NCBI GenBank assembly: GCA_031267635.1
Contig: JAIRYX010000498.1
Location: forward strand, 1-5,899
Origin: Planctomycetaceae bacterium
GTDB taxonomy: Bacteria; Planctomycetota; Planctomycetia; Pirellulales; Thermoguttaceae
DNA length: 5,899 nucleotides
Direction of reading: 5' to 3'
Shown piece after piece: positions 5,528-5,899 of the stretch. A model generated the notes under the pieces. It did no database searches. It was not told the origin of the DNA and saw only the letters and a list, made by a program, of their open reading frames with translations. The position numbers were made by a program, and so were the translations under genes. The first letter of the stretch is position 1; each line of letters opens with the position of its first letter.

Positions 5528-5899
5528 GGCAATTTTTCGTTTGTTTTATTTTGCTCTGAAGTCGTTGCTTCAATCTCCGGTAGTCCCATTTCGCGACGAA
5601 CGCGGTTTGCGTTTTCGAATGTGATATGATAAATATACTCATCACATTTTAAAATTTGTTTCTCACAAAGACGCTAATGATGTCGAGGGATTCTAAAAAA
5701 CAACTCCTTTGTGCATCTCCGTGCTTTTGTGAGAAAACATAAATTTTAAAGTAGTTTTTAGTATATCTCGTCGTCCCTGAAAAAGTTTCAGTGAAAATTT
5801 CATCGTCGCGATCTTATCAGCCGCGAGTTCATTTGGTTCGCAAGCCAAGCGGTACAACAAGGCGAATACCCAAAAATCAGCGTGGAACCGGGCGGTTCG
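5524..5899 (-). pseudogene. Unrecognised gene, 3' part, split by element C
   Basis: Two coding pieces on the reverse strand flank element C. The upstream piece runs in from the window edge (5899) and stays open to the element, reading through LACEPNELAADKIATMKFSL and ending LFQGRRD. The downstream piece (5633-5524) reads YHITFENANRVRREMGLPEI and then a polar tail to a TGA at 5526-5524. If element C and one TA are removed, the two pieces join without a frame change as GRRD-I-YHITFENANR, giving 81 visible C-terminal residues. As the sequence stands, translation from upstream would run into the element and stop at a TAG (5695-5693). I do not recognise the family. The TGA overlaps the permease start by four bases, so its job may be linked to uptake or use of a TRAP substrate. 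Confidence 0.55.
5634..5765. mobile_element. TATACT-ended MITE-like element C, inserted in a gene
   Basis: TATACT (5634-5639) and AGTATA (5760-5765) bound a palindromic element with no gene of its own. The arms match over most of their length: TTTAAAATTT, then GTTT, then TTTCTCACAAA (5659-5669), the last pairing exactly with TTTGTGAGAAA (5726-5736). The ends match elements A and B. Taking TA as the duplicated target, the insertion is 128 bp plus 2 bp, and removing 130 bp restores one continuous reading frame in the flanking gene. That is strong internal evidence for both the borders and the TA target. IS630/Tc1-mariner-type mobilisation is the natural inference. Confidence 0.75.

Noticed and set aside
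5799..5899. Forward-strand open frame at the right edge (through SQAVQQGEYPKISVEPGG)
   Set aside because: It has plausible codons but no start. The reverse-strand reading is supported by in-frame continuation across element C.
1..5899. CRISPR array, tRNA or rRNA genes
   Set aside because: There is no regularly spaced direct repeat with unique spacers and no cloverleaf or rRNA-like sequence. The repeats seen are inverted or irregularly spaced.

Overview
The window looks like a stretch of bacterial chromosome in which two intact housekeeping genes sit in unusually repeat-rich, AT-rich, gene-poor DNA. The intact genes, both on the + strand, are gnd (6-phosphogluconate dehydrogenase, 911-2398) and argG (argininosuccinate synthase, 3730-4947). 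They make up a little under half of the window. The short ArgG (405 residues) with its NDQCRF and SSDENCLHIS motifs resembles, from memory, planctomycete-type ArgG. The repeat-laden intergenic DNA also fits that kind of genome. This taxonomic guess is weak and rests mainly on one protein.

Layout. Positions 1-655 hold decayed mobile DNA: a hairpin (11-35), a 99-bp palindromic element flanked by CTAG (125-231) with a further copy of its end beside it (110-124), and the N-terminal remnant of an IS5-type transposase (383-655). Positions 656-910 are the gnd leader. After gnd come a weak hairpin (2488-2508), a long inverted repeat (2509-2691) and a small element with TATACT...AGTATA ends (element A, 2687-2793). 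Next is a VOC/glyoxalase-fold gene (2955-3380) that is complete except for one in-frame TAG, then a diverged relative of A (element B, 3404-3528), then the argG leader and argG. Downstream of argG (4948-5344) there is no recognisable gene, only copies of a short repeat that also sits at the start of the transposase remnant.

The right end (5345-5899) is on the - strand. It holds the 3' part of an unrecognised gene, followed through a 4-base ATGA overlap by the N-terminus of what looks like a TRAP-transporter small permease that breaks down after about 40 residues. The unrecognised gene is split by a third TATACT...AGTATA element (element C, 5634-5765).

The best finding is that in-silico removal of element C, leaving one copy of the TA target, joins the two halves of that gene in frame. 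The sequence therefore records the insertion directly. Together with A and B this points to a small non-autonomous (MITE-like) family that uses TA targets. Nothing here amounts to a new defence or metabolic system. The interest lies in the layered insertion history and in the single amber codon in the VOC gene. gnd and argG have no shared pathway or operon: gnd makes NADPH and ribulose-5-phosphate, argG acts in arginine synthesis, and each appears to be transcribed on its own.
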